From: Oxytricha trifallax
Taxonomy: Eukaryota > Ciliophora > Spirotrichea > Sporadotrichida > Oxytrichidae
NCBI GenBank assembly: GCA_000711775.1
Contig: ARYC01000375.1
Location: 16,318-80,317, forward strand
DNA: 64,000 bases
Reading direction: 5' to 3'
The first letter of the stretch is position 1, and each line of letters begins with the position of its first letter. Below are positions 45,456 to 56,360 of the stretch, piece after piece. Both the position numbers and the translations under genes were made by a program. The notes beneath the pieces are model-generated. The model made no database searches, had not been told where the DNA came from, and worked only from the letters and a program-made list of their open reading frames with translations.

Positions 45456-48400
45456 CAATGCCTTCTCTTATAAAATAGTACATAACCTGCCTTGTTTACA
45501 AGTCTTCTAACATCTCCAATTTCTGTTACATGACTATCATCGAACTCATACCATTTACTGGTAATGGGATTCTAGGCGAAAGCTGTATAGTGACCTCCAT
45601 GCAGACTACCATAATGATTGCTGACTGCATACAGATCATATTTCAAAGATTTTTAAGCCTTTGATTTATCTTTTGGATTAGAAAGAAGGAGTTTGTTTCC
45701 CAAACAATGCTCATTTAAATCCAGATCTTCAATTGGAAACTCTATGACATCTTCAATCTTTCTTGCACTATATGCTCTTTGATGAGAGAAGCGTTTCAAA
45801 TGAATTATTAAATACTCTGGGGCCTTGAATATCTCCATCTTTTTCAAAGCGTTTTAATGGTTTTTGCAATGGGAGCAATACCATTTATCGTTGCCTGTTA
45901 AAAGTTCCTCCTGACTGAACCAATTAATGCAGTCATAAAGTGATATAGCATCCTTTATAGCAGTTGGATATTTCTTAAACTATTCATATAAAAAATATAT
46001 AAATCTAAAATATGTGTAAATATTCAAATATTTAAATACATTCTATAAAATTATCTGATATAATAATATAACATTGAATTGAAGTCGAAGTTGAAGAATT
46101 ACATCAATTAACTTAGAATTAAATTATTAAAAAAATCTTTTGTATTATTAAAAGCAGAGTTATTATCTCATATTTTTTATTTTTTTATAAAGTTTTGATA
46201 TTACTATAATGAGAAAAAAACTAAAATACTAACTAAAATTATAGCAATTACGTTTTGTAAAAATATTCATTTATTTATTATATAGTAATTTATATAATTT
46301 TCAGTTCTTTTCTCATTTATTATTTAAATTATATTTAAATAGTATTTGAAGTTTGCGGTTATTTATAGAGTTGACAGTCGAAATACTGTACTTAAAGAAA
46401 ATTAGTTTATTTGAACTAAAGATAGATAATCAAATGAGATCGTACTATGAGACATATAGTCTTAAAAATATCAAAAAATAGTTAAATAGAATTTTATGGA
46501 AAAGGGATCAAATTTAAAAGTCTTTGAAAAGAGTGAACTTCTATGGTAAGTTAATTTCATACATTAAATATATTATATACAACTAAATAAACAAATTTCT
46601 TAAATAGTCTTATAAAAAATTAAAAATACTGTTTATTACAACTTGCTAGAATAATTAATTTATTAATTTTTTATAATTAAATTAAAGTTAAATTCAAAAT
46701 TTATAACATATTTAGAAATCTATTAAGATATAATTTATTTTTTTATAAAAATAATATTTTAATGCTCGGTTTTTAATATATTTTAATTAATTACTAAGGG
46801 GCTGAGTCAACATTTACAAACTGCTATTCCTAAAGTTCCTATACATCAACGTACTAGTTATGATTGAAAATTATAACCAATTCTAAGTCTCTCTTTTCTC
46901 TCATTGAGTCGGTTATTTGCCTGAGAGATTTATTATCAAGTAGGTCAAATGCGCAGTTCTGGTCTTTATGATGTTTGTTACAGAACTCGCATCTCTCCTA
47001 ACTATAACCCCAGAGCAAACCTTCCTCCTTTTTCATATTATTATTGATAAATAAGTCATATGGATGGTTACCCCTGTTGGATTTATTTTCAAAGAACCAT
47101 TGATATTCTTTTTCGATTCTTACAGACTCACTCCAATATTGAGACTCTCTCTTAAACACTTAATTTAGCTCATCTGTTTTTACATATGGTCTGAAGAATC
47201 TATATATCTCTAATTTCATTTCTCTCACTGACATTTTAGGATTCATGCATAAGAGTCTTGCATAATTTAATGGAGTTGGCTGAGTTATCAACATCCAATT
47301 TCTCTTTAAATGATAAAGCTTAATCTCAACTAAGAAATGTCTTTCCTATTGTAAAAGTGCAAGAGGTCTTTCATAAGCCACAATTTCATAATTCTTATCC
47401 AAAACCTTTTTGATGAAGTTCTCTTTTCCAAAAACATCAATTTTATCTCTCTTTTGCATAATACCTACAAAAACTTCTTCTGCAGATATTTTACCAGTAG
47501 CTTCTAATATTTTCAGATTAAGCTCTGAGAGTGATTCATACTCTCCAACATTAATTCTTAGAATTTTATGCTATTCCTTTAGATCGTAAGGGAAGTATCT
47601 AACGTTCACAAAGCTATCTTTGATTTAAGGAATGGGTACACTCAACATATTAAATGGATCAAAGGAGATCGATATTTTTCCACAAACTGTGCATTCCCAT
47701 AAAAATACAAGTAATTATGCTCAAAACTTTGAATTTAAATATTGTTGATTGAACCCTTGATTTCAGTTAGCCATAAAACAAGTCAACAAGCACTGACTTC
47801 TCTCTTTACTTAAACCCTTCCCAATATTCATTTGCAACATCCTCGTCTTTTCTATTATCAAAATCCTTGTATTCTATATATGGCTTTTTAACTATGTCAT
47901 TCAGGTCTTCATGCAAAGTTTCTAACAAAAATGAGAGCATTTCTTAAGAATCATGTTAAGCGAATCCTGAAAATTAGACTGCTCTTCTAGAAATGATATT
48001 TTTGACATCCCAAGGAGCAACATGATTTTCTTGTCCGACATAGAGTTCATAAAGTAATTCTGAAAAAGCTATTGCCAATTTTCCTTGAGTACCTAATGGA
48101 TTATTACGATTGATATGAGAAGTATAACAATCAAATATGAGGTACTTAGCTAAAGGTTCAGTGTTGCTTAAACATTACAAAACACTATTCATGTAGCAAG
48201 TATTCCCAAGATTTTATAACCCAGTTAATCCACCATTTGACTTTTAATTTAAGCAATCTTATAGTGGTAATTTCATTAGTTGACTTTCACTCAAATTTTC
48301 ATCGTTTTAATTTTTCAAAAAGTTCTTGATTTTAATTTGCTTCTCTTTTTTCTCTTTAGGAATGAAAGCAAACTTATTATTCTTTGGCAAGAAAAAAGCT

Positions 48401-49214
48401 GATTACACTTCATATAACAAGACGTCCTAATCTGATATATTAATATCCTCAAGATTTTAGGAATCTTATAGTATCTGTCCATCAATGTGCAGAGGCAAGC
48501 TTTCCCTAGTCTCAATATCATAATATTTCTCCACTTCAAATACGCTTTCATGAGGGTCTAATTTTAAACATTATTTAAAATAAAATAATTTCCACAATCT
48601 TGAAATATCTAGTAGTTCTTGTTTTGATCTCTATTCATTTGAGCTTTCCTTCAAAATACTTGCAATTTTCTCTCTCAAATCCTTAACGTTAGCCAATCTA
48701 CTTATGTATAAAGCTGCAGCTACTTTTAAATACTAATGAGATCTCATTTTTGGTAGGATGTAGATTTAGACTTTCTTATTAAATATCTCAATAATCAACT
48801 CTTTCTTTTCAGACTATGAATCCTTATCAGAACAACTTTAATGTTTAAGTAAGTTATTGACTAAATAGTTATAAAAATACTGAAAATATATATAATTAAT
48901 CGAATATATATAATTCAATGATTTCAAATTTATAAAAGGAAAATCAATTTTATAATAATTGAGTATCTGGGTATATCATTTCCTTCATAAACAGCAAATA
49001 AATAATTCCATACATCATCTGAAACAATTAAGAAATCTTTACCCTCCAAGCAAGTTTGTTTAATTTAAAATTCTTGTTCTTAATTCTCTGATTTTAGTTA
49101 TAAAAATTGGTCTTAAACAGTGATTTCTTTTAAGTCTTCCAAAGAATTAATTGGGCCTGGGTGGTTAATGTTTGCATCTTTTTATACCTCCTCTTATTCT
49201 GTTTTATCATCTTC
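45456..49214 (-). CDS. USP15/USP4-type deubiquitinase, main body with catalytic domain
   Basis: From the pointer at 49214 the order is as follows. The rest of DUSP ([11 protein letters not shown]..., [16 protein letters not shown]). A ubiquitin-like region near 48.6-48.8 kb ([18 protein letters not shown]). The Cys box [20 protein letters not shown] (active-site Cys in GNTCY) and [20 protein letters not shown]. An ECTVCG zinc knuckle half, a long insert, [24 protein letters not shown], the His box [15 protein letters not shown] and [12 protein letters not shown]. The end is [11 protein letters not shown] (45456-45458). All catalytic motifs are present, so an active ubiquitin protease is expected. 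Inserts at about 46000-46815, 47700-47770 and 48840-48975 are IESs or introns. Confidence 0.9.
46000..46815. other. ~0.8-kb IES in the USP gene
   Basis: AT-rich insert between the ...NVDSAP and [14 protein letters not shown] parts of the catalytic domain. It encloses a short plus-strand coding-like stretch listed separately. Confidence 0.55.
46380..46555 (+). other. Unassigned coding-like stretch inside the USP IES
   Basis: Plus-strand frame [20 protein letters not shown] followed by [17 protein letters not shown], with open codons before it ([17 protein letters not shown]). It ends at ATGGTAAGTTAATTTC, which looks like a 5' splice site. Composition is more coding-like than the surroundings. 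It may be a segment of a gene interleaved with USP, or chance. Confidence 0.25.
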
Positions 49215-49343
49215 AAGTAAATTAAATGATTTATAAAGCTTGCTAAAGAGTAGAATAACTGCAATTTAATTAAGATATTGAAACATCATTTAGAATTGTA
49301 ATTTATTAATTTCTGATACTAAAAGATTTATAAAGTGTGAAAA

Positions 49344-51066
49344 ATGGTCGACAAATTTTCTGACTAAAAACTCGAAAGCATTATTTAGAGCTGGCTCGAA
49401 TCTGAAGATGGTCAGTTGATCACAGATCAAATGACTATTCTTTTTGATGGAGTGAGGGGAAGCCAAGCTAAATTCGAAATTGAAGAGAAATCTTTCAAAC
49501 TCCTAATTGATCCATCGAATGCATGCCGTAAGAATTCATTAAGATTTGTTGCAAACAACTTTTACTTCAAAATTACATATCATTTCAACTATTTAATTGC
49601 AATGTATAAATCTTTTTCATATAGCAACCGAAGTTGAGTCCTCTAGCCAAAACTCTAAGATTCTTAATTTTATCGAAAAAGTGAATGAAAAGCTGATAAT
49701 GCGAGAGATACCAAAACTCGAAGATGGCTTGAAATTCGTACTCAGGACATTCAGCTAAACGGTTTTAGGATAAATGATAAATTAGATAACCCCAAACAAA
49801 GGTGGTGGAGATTACGGAAATTAAGACGATGATTAGATGGAATTCTCGTACAATGAAAGTTCCAACAGGAATAATGTGATAAATAATTATGGAGATGAAG
49901 AAGGTTCTGGATAGTGGGCGGGATAAGACCAAGAAATGCAACAAGATGATGATGCAGTGGATTGGGGATTGGATGATGATGACAGTGGAGCTATGGATTA
50001 CACAGGATAAATCTAGACAAATTTAGCTTAAGACAGATTGAATGAGATCAAACAAATGGGCATATCAGACTCATCATCACTAATCCAAGGTGTCCTAAAC
50101 TTTAAATCTGTGCGACTCTTTGAACAAACAAAGTTCTATAAGGATGCTTAACAGGCCCAAGAATATTTGTTGTCAAATTAAGATAAAATTGAAGGTTGGT
50201 TGAATTTGGTCGTCACTAAAGAGTTTCTAAACATAAGAATTGAGATTGACTTAAATTATGTTAACCTCCATCCTAGCAACATTACAGTGCTAGGCTGGAA
50301 GATTGAGGAGCCACTAATCATTGTTCTTGACATTTCAGAACCTAAAATTCTTAATATAAATGAGAGTGAAGTTAAGAACCTTGATTTTAAGTAAATGTGG
50401 AACTAGGGCATGATCCAGTATTAGTCACTTAATCATTAATTAATAAATTGTTTTATTATAGATTTTCAATATTACAATTGAATGCATCAAGCCCAGCTAG
50501 TTTCGGATGTAATGACTACTTAAGAGAAGTTTTCAAGAGTTTTATTTCAGAGGTCTTAAACTCGTCAAGTAACTTCAGCTCTTTGATGGAAGAAGAGAAA
50601 GAAAGTTCTTCACTTTTTAACAGAAGTAAGCAAGAAGCTAAATTAGTTCAAGGGACTGGAAAGTTTCCCAAGAAGTCTTTCTGGAAGAAAATGTTTGGGC
50701 AAAGTAAAGTAGACGATGGCATGCTTGCTGAGTTAGTGAATATGGGCTTTGATTCTGAAATTGCAGCCAAGGCTCTTCTAAAGTCAAACAATAATCTTGA
50801 AAAGGCAATTGACATAATGAGTGAGCCTGAATTTCTAATTGAGCCTAGCTTAGTGAAACGTGCTTCAAAAGATTACTCAATTATGAATCTTCCACATACC
50901 AAGAATCAATTGGTTAGAATGATGCTCTACATATGTGATAGACTTGACAAATCAACTCGTTACTGCATTCTCTGTCATAATTAGCTCGAAACTGAAAGCA
51001 TAAAATTGAGAGCTTGCACATCTGAACACTGCGAATTTATGTAAGAACCTCTTTATAGATTAATAT
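49344..51066 (+). CDS. PARP6/8-type ADP-ribosyltransferase, N-terminal germline segments
   Basis: ATG at 49344 (MVDKFSDQKLESIIQSWLES). An intron (about 49531-49627, GTAAGA..ATAG) and an insert near 50420-50460 interrupt it. The first half resembles the folded N-terminal region of PARP6/8 (LVVTKEFLNIRIEIDLNYV; EEPLIIVLDISEPKIL), with an acidic Gly/Asp linker. A UBA-like helix bundle follows (LAELVNMGFDSEIAAKALLK, SNNNLEKAIDIM), then LYICDRLDKSTRYCILCHN and LRACTSEHCEF, the paired-Cys motif seen before the catalytic half in PARP6/8. It ends at a GTAAGA splice donor (51041) and the pointer 51054-51066. The rest of the protein is at 18.3-20.2 kb, minus strand. Confidence 0.8.
51054..51066. other. 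13-base pointer shared with 20142-20154 (PARP)
   Basis: TATAGATTAATAT. Joining to the minus-strand copy creates an intron of 35 nt, GTAAGAACCTCTTTATAGAT continuing to TTCCTTATAG. Its removal gives ...SEHCEFIFEENFGGTIFPEL in frame. Confidence 0.75.
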
Positions 51067-51101
51067 ACTAAATTATATATGCATTTGATTGTAATTTTGA
51101 T

Positions 51102-51113
51102 AAAAATCAAATG
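51102..51113. other. 12-base pointer shared with 61773-61784 (Noc1)
   Basis: AAAAATCAAATG on plus here and on minus at 61784-61773. The joined frame NLFTKEKSNGKKSKDTKK is continuous. Confidence 0.8.
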
Positions 51114-51352
51114 GCAAGAAGAGTAAGGATACCAAAAAGCCAAAGGCTTCCATCTATGCTGACTACGATGAGTTTGCTACACTTTTGGAATAAGATGTGT
51201 ACTCAGAGGAGAAAGCTAAAAAGTATTTAGGAGATCATGCTGGTTAAAAGAGATCAAGAAGCCAAAGAGGTGGTCCAAGAGGAAGCTCTAGAGGTGGTAA
51301 AGGTGGAAAGCCTGGTAGAGGTGGTAATAATAAGAGACAAAGAACAAAATGA
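51102..51352 (+). CDS. Noc1/Mak21/CEBPZ ribosome-assembly factor, C-terminal germline segment (inverted)
   Basis: From the pointer AAAAATCAAATG (51102-51113) the frame reads SNGKKSKDTKKPKASIYADY then DEFATLLEQDVYSEEKAKKY, the conserved short ...A-[SD]-x-[DE]-[DE]-F-A-x-LLE motif at the end of Noc1/CEBPZ. A basic RGG-type tail (GGPRGSSRGGKGGKPGRGG) follows, with TGA at 51350-51352. The rest of the protein is on the minus strand beyond 61.77 kb. This segment starts only 35 bases after the PARP pointer, so two scrambled genes abut here. Confidence 0.8.
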
Positions 51353-51531
51353 TCAAACTAGTACTCTCATTTATCACAAGCGACAAAATTTAATTAAACG
51401 ACTATTTATTCATTACTAACTTTTAAAATTCAATGATTTAAACTTGATTGCGTTGGAATATTTGAATTAGAAAATGATGAAATATTTAATATAATTTAAA
51501 TTTATAAGAACTTTAGGAACTCAGTTGTAAA

Positions 51532-53542
51532 ATGGTAAGTTAATCTCAATTAACAATGTTTTTATGAATGGACTTTCAATGTGCTAATGATTTATTTTAT
51601 AGGACGTTCACGGAGGTAATACTTAAACTGATTTAAACTATGTTATATTTTATAGACCCAGGTGATAAAAATAGACAGGAGAAGAAGAAACCAGTAAGTA
51701 GAAATTATAGCTGAAATTGAACATTTATAAATGGAAATTTAAAGAATATCAGAAAAATCGATATAATCCTGATTTCTTCATAATCTTATTTAAACTTATA
51801 ATTTTTTGAATTGTCGTAATAACACTTTAATTGCAAAAACCATTGTTCTATTAATCTTTTATTAAGTTATTAGCTATCAAGTAATTTAGCTCAATTTCTT
51901 ATTCTATTTGGAATAAAATTTAGAAACTTATTAAAAAGTTTTTTATACAAAAAAAAACTATGATTTACTTATGATAATAAACTTGCGATAATTACCCTTT
52001 TGTATATGTTTTTGTTTGATATTTTTGCTTAATTTAATTTTTTATATTGTTAAAATTCAATTTAAATTTATTTTTAGGGTTTTTAACTAAATATAGCAAA
52101 GCTTAACTTATAACGCAGAGAAGATTATCGGTAACGGTTCATTCGGAGTTGTATTCAAGGCTCAGATTGCTGAAACTGGCGAGATAGTCGCTATTAAGAA
52201 AGTGTTTCAGGACAAGAGATATAAGAATAGAGAGTTATAAATATTAAAGATGCTACATCATCCTTTCTGTGTCGAGATGAGACATTACTTTTACACAAAC
52301 GGTGATAAGGTAAGCTCAAATATCTTGTTATAATACTTGTCTTCAGCCAGAAGAAGTGTATCTGAATGTTGTGATGGATTACATTCCTGAGACCATTTAC
52401 AAAATCATGAAATACTACCTCAAAATGAAGTAAATGGTTCCTCCGCTCCTTGTCAAACTTTATGCCTACCAATTAATGAGATCAATCGCCTACATCCATG
52501 CATTAGGTATCTGTCACAGAGATATCAAGCCTCAGAATGTCCTGGTCGATCCATCAAGCCACGTATTAAAAATGTGTGACTTTGGAAGTGCTAAGTAGCT
52601 TGTTGCAGGGGAACCAAATGTATCATACATCTGCTCTAGATATTCTAAACTTCAAATATGCTACAATTAAACTTTATTATGATATGTTTAATACTATCAA
52701 ATAATCTAATTGAAAAAATAAGGTTTAGCTAGTAATTAATTAAAGTGCTATTAATAATCTTTTAATTAAATTTTTAGTAATATGACTTTATGTTTATTAT
52801 AGAATATTGAAAATATAAAGCTATCTCTAAGCTTTCTTCACTTTGCTTAAATTACTAACTATGTATTTAGATTGTAATATTATTAATTATATTATTCTAA
52901 ACCCTTTTTTATTTTTAAATAAATATACTTTAAATAAATAAATACATCAAATTACCAAAGAAATAGTATTTATATTACAGAGCCCCAGAGTTGATTTTCG
53001 GCAACTCAGATTATAACTGCATCATCGATGTCTGGTCAGTTGGATGCGTTATTGCAGAGCTCTTGCTTGGTCAACCTATATTCCCAGGGGAGAGTGGTGT
53101 CGATCAATTGGTTGAAATAATAAAGATCTTGGGAACACCTACCAGAGAATAAATCACAGCTATGAATCCTAACTACAAGGAGTACAGATTCCCACAGATC
53201 AAGCCACTTCCATGGGAAAAAGTTTTCAGATCAAGAACTCCAAAGGAGGCCATTGATTTTGTAGCAAAACTCTTGGTTTATGACCCCAAAGCAAGACCAA
53301 ACCCCTTAGAGGTCCTCACTGACTCATACTTTGACGAGCTGAGAGATCCAAGCACCAGACTTCCAACTGGTCAGCCATTGCCAGATTTGTTCAAGTTTAC
53401 TTAAGAAGAAATCGCTACAATGAGACCAGGTCTCCATGAAGAACTCGTCCCATCATGGTACAAGCAAAAGCATCAATCATTTATACTAAATGTATTGTAG
53501 AATTATTTTATAAAGAGGAATATAATGAATGAAACAATGTGA
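51532..53542 (+). CDS. GSK3: GSK3/shaggy-type Ser/Thr protein kinase
   Basis: ATG at 51532 is followed at once by an intron (GTAAGT, to about 51601), then DVHGGNTQTDLNY, a small intron and an intron of about 390 bp (to about 52095). The kinase domain reads [63 protein letters not shown], then [20 protein letters not shown] and [17 protein letters not shown]. All catalytic residues (Lys, HRD, DFG) and the activating Tyr of the T-loop are present. A 332-bp IES splits the T-loop between the two Tyr codons (pointer ATATT). Another intron lies at about 52309-52347. TGA is at 53540-53542. It phosphorylates primed substrates in many signalling pathways. Confidence 0.93.
52645..52976. other. 332-bp IES in GSK3, pointer ATATT
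   Basis: ATATT at 52640-52644 and 52972-52976. Removal joins ...SYICSRY to YRAPELIFG exactly at the conserved RYYRAPE motif. The insert is strongly AT-rich with no GT..AG ends. Confidence 0.9.
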
Positions 53543-53737
53543 TTCCTGATAAGTCATAAGAACTCCTCATGTTAACAAATATTATAAGAGGCAGTTAAGA
53601 AGCTTTATTGTTAAATTTGATTTAAATTTCAAATATTTATACTTTAAAACTTATCAAATCTTGATACCTACAAATCATATTAAATTGATCTAAACTTATG
53701 AAATTAAAATAATCATTTAAATTAAAGCAGTAATAAA

Positions 53738-54226
53738 TCATTGATTGAATCTCTTAAGTATCTTTTTAAACTCATAGTTTCTCCTAAATTCTTCAACGAT
53801 TTGCAAATAATTATCAACGAACATCTTTTAATCGATTTCCATAGATACTTTTTACAACATGCCAACCAGCCTTTTGCTTTCACTATTAAAAGGTATCAGA
53901 GGAATTAATTAGACTGTTGCACAATTTGTGGTATTATTTTTGTTGAATTCATCAAGCATTTACTTCATATCTCTTAAAATTTACTTTTATGAGTACTTCT
54001 CTAAATTATCAATGATTAATTACTACTGCTATTGCTATTGCTGGATTTAGAGTTTATTATTTTGCAGGTATTTTTTCTGTCTTGGAGTCATATTGGCTTG
54101 TTATTAATTTTTCAATGTGGGTGACATATCTAAAACTTAAACTTAGTTACTAAAACTAATTTATTATGCACGTTTGTTGGCTTGTGGTGGGGAAGATTAA
54201 TCTTTGAGAGTAGACTTTCTCACAAT
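53738..54226 (-). CDS. C-terminal part of a TBE-interrupted gene, unknown function
   Basis: Continues from 58305-59759 once the TBE and one AAT copy are removed: ...DQSRDPLIVRKSTLKDQSS, MSPTLKNQQQANMTPRQKKY, a short poly-Gln, then a helical C-terminus (YLQIVEEFRRNYEFKKILKR) ending FNQ and TGA 53738-53740. An internal ATG at 54127 could make this look like a separate 129-residue gene, but the frame is open from the flank at 54226, and the pre-insertion join is in frame. Confidence 0.65.
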
Positions 54227-54304
54227 CAAAACCCCAAAACCCCTTAATGAGGTTTATAAGTGCTTTGATTTGTAGGGAATTTGTTAGGGGTTGGGGTTAT
54301 TAAT
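54227..54304 (+). repeat. TBE left terminal inverted repeat, 78 bp
   Basis: Begins with C4A4-type sequence and matches 58227-58304 inverted, except for one base (GGGG here, GGGA in the other arm). Confidence 0.95.
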
Positions 54305-54345
54305 AGGTTTTAATTTGAAATTTATAGTAAATGTATTTAATTTAA

Positions 54346-55624
54346 TCACTCAAAATGCACTTTTGGATCATGTGGGAGAGGTCTGAAGTTTATCTTACTT
54401 AACCACAACTCTATCTGCTCTATTTATATGTCTGATCTTGAGTTTGGTTTTATTATTATTGACTCTGCCATTTGCTTCATTGATTGAGACACTCTTGTTT
54501 TGTCAATAAATTGCTTTATTCTTTGCCTTGCATCCTTCTCGCACCTTGTAGAGTAGTAATCGTTGCGAGGCATATCGCACTCTATTATTATTGCTGCTAA
54601 AGCCCACACATCCCACTGTAAGTCTCCATCTCTCCAGTCTTCTCTTTCTGGATAGTACCCTTGCGTTCCCATTACAGTTCCAAGCCTTGATACTTCCACT
54701 CTTTAGGCTCTGTTGAAATCGATTATTGCTACTATTACAGGTGAGAAGTTTATCATTATATTTTCTGGCTTCAAATCTCTGTGAACAAACCCTAACTTAT
54801 GAAGCTCTTTAATACCTTATACGGTCTGAGTTGCTATTTATCCAAGTTACTTATGATTCCTTTGATCAGTTATGAAATCTCTTAGGGTCATTTCATAGAG
54901 TGGAAGTCTGAAAGCAAGATGATCCTTGGCAAGGAGAACAGCATCTAGCTTGATTAAGTAACTACACTCTTTAAACTTTGCTTGAGTGAGAACTTGATAC
55001 TCATTTGTAAACTCCATCTAATATTTATCATCACTTAAGAGATAGTTGAAGGGATACACCTTGTATGCGTATTGATGATCATTGATAACTTTCTTATCAA
55101 AGGAGTCTTCTAATATTAGGTAGCTTTAAAGAGAAGTATCTAGGTCAATTTAAGCAAGAACCGGTATTTTCTTGTATTAAATCTTGATCATAATTTTTGT
55201 TATTTCAGAGGTCAGTTGGTTGCGTGCCTTCCTAACGTACTCTAACTCTCTTGCTTATTCAGGCACTACGACCTTAGAATATTCCCTCGCTTTTCTTTTG
55301 TTGAGAAGCTTCAGCTCAACTTCATGATTCTCAACTTCTATATCTTTCTTGTGAGCTTTTAATAGATGCTTCTTCAAGTCTCTTGTATGAGAGTATTGCT
55401 TATGGCACTCAAAGCATTCATACTTTCCATCTATTTTATCATGCTTTAAGTATACAGTGGGCTTGGCTTCTCTATGCTCTTTCTTATGTCTGTACCAGCT
55501 TGATTTATTGAGCAAAATCTCTCTCACATAGCTCACAAAAATAGACTTCAGCTTCTTCAGTTTGTATAGGAATTTCATTAATACCTTTCTCCTCCTCTCT
55601 GACTCCCACACACTTATTTGCCAT
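54346..55624 (-). pseudogene. TBE zinc-finger/protein-kinase ORF (57-kDa type), frameshifted in this copy
   Basis: From ATG 55624 the frame gives a first C2H2 finger whose Cys half (VYFCELCERDFAQ) and His half (KSSWYRHKKEH) lie in different frames, so a one-base indel near 55505-55515 breaks it. A second finger follows (YECFECHKQYSHTRDLKKHL, then LKAHKK). Then comes a kinase-like domain with GFVHRDLKPENIMINF, IIDFNRAQRVEVSRLGTVM and GYYPERED, ending at TGA 54346-54348. The Mg-binding DFG is DFN here. The protein's role in transposition is not known. Confidence 0.8.
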
Positions 55625-55639
55625 TTATTTTCTATTATT

Positions 55640-56360
55640 AATTTCTATTTTAATAACAGAGACCTCAAGTGATAGCTCTGATAGTTCCTTATAAGAGTTC
55701 ATCTCACAGCTATCACACTTTTTATTGCTGCCAAAGGTAAGTCTCATTTAGTTTGATGGAAGTGCTGTTGTTTTTCTTAAAATGTTAGCGCTCATATTTA
55801 AATTTGAATTTAAAATTATAAAACTGCCTCTATAACTGAGAGCTTATATGAGAGCTTTGCAAGCCTACAAGTTTCAAGGGAAGTTCTTAAAGTATGAGAG
55901 AAGAATTATGAGTGTTAAGAGACGATCCAGTTCTACATATGGGTGAGGAAGTAACCATTTTTACTTTCAATAATAAGTTGATTATAGTACGTACCGATTT
56001 AGGAGGTGCACCTAATTAAGTACGTACTGCTTTAGGAGGTATTTTGTGATTTTATGATTAAAATTAGGGTGCTCCTAATTAAGTACTAGCTTTAATTAAT
56101 GCTCCTAATAAAGTACTAGCATTTTAGGAGCTGCTCCTAATTAAGTACGTACCAATTTAAATTTAAAAATATGGAACTATAACAGTAGAAATTGATATCA
56201 ATCTCTCAAGTTTGAAACCAGTTCTCAAAACCTTCTCCATATCCTTCTAAGAGGTTGACCTCCTATAGGATGCCCATATTTAATAGTAAGTTTTACAGAG
56301 GTATATAATTGAAATCAATAAACTTAAATTTGAATATCATTTCTTAGATCTGTAAACAAG
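55640..56360. repeat. TBE internal non-coding region with GTACGTAC/CTCCTAATTAAG repeats
   Basis: Between the divergent TBE ORFs. At about 55985-56155 are several degenerate copies of TTTAGGAGGTGC and CTCCTAATTAAGTACGTAC in direct and inverted order. It probably holds the ORF promoters; the repeats could be protein-binding sites. Confidence 0.55.

Noticed and set aside
45260-48995. Shared 10-mer ATACCCAGAT in both USP parts (near 45265 on plus and 48980 on minus) as a pointer
   Set aside because: The copies are in different codon phases and at the wrong end of the segments; the 13-mer GAAGATGATAAAA explains the join. Probably chance.
53738-54127. A separate 129-residue gene starting at 54127
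   Set aside because: The frame is open upstream to the transposon edge and continues in frame on the other side of it, so one interrupted gene is simpler.
54227-54243. C4A4 repeats as a true telomere or chromosome end
   Set aside because: They form the inverted ends of a transposon with AAT duplications and gene sequence on both sides.
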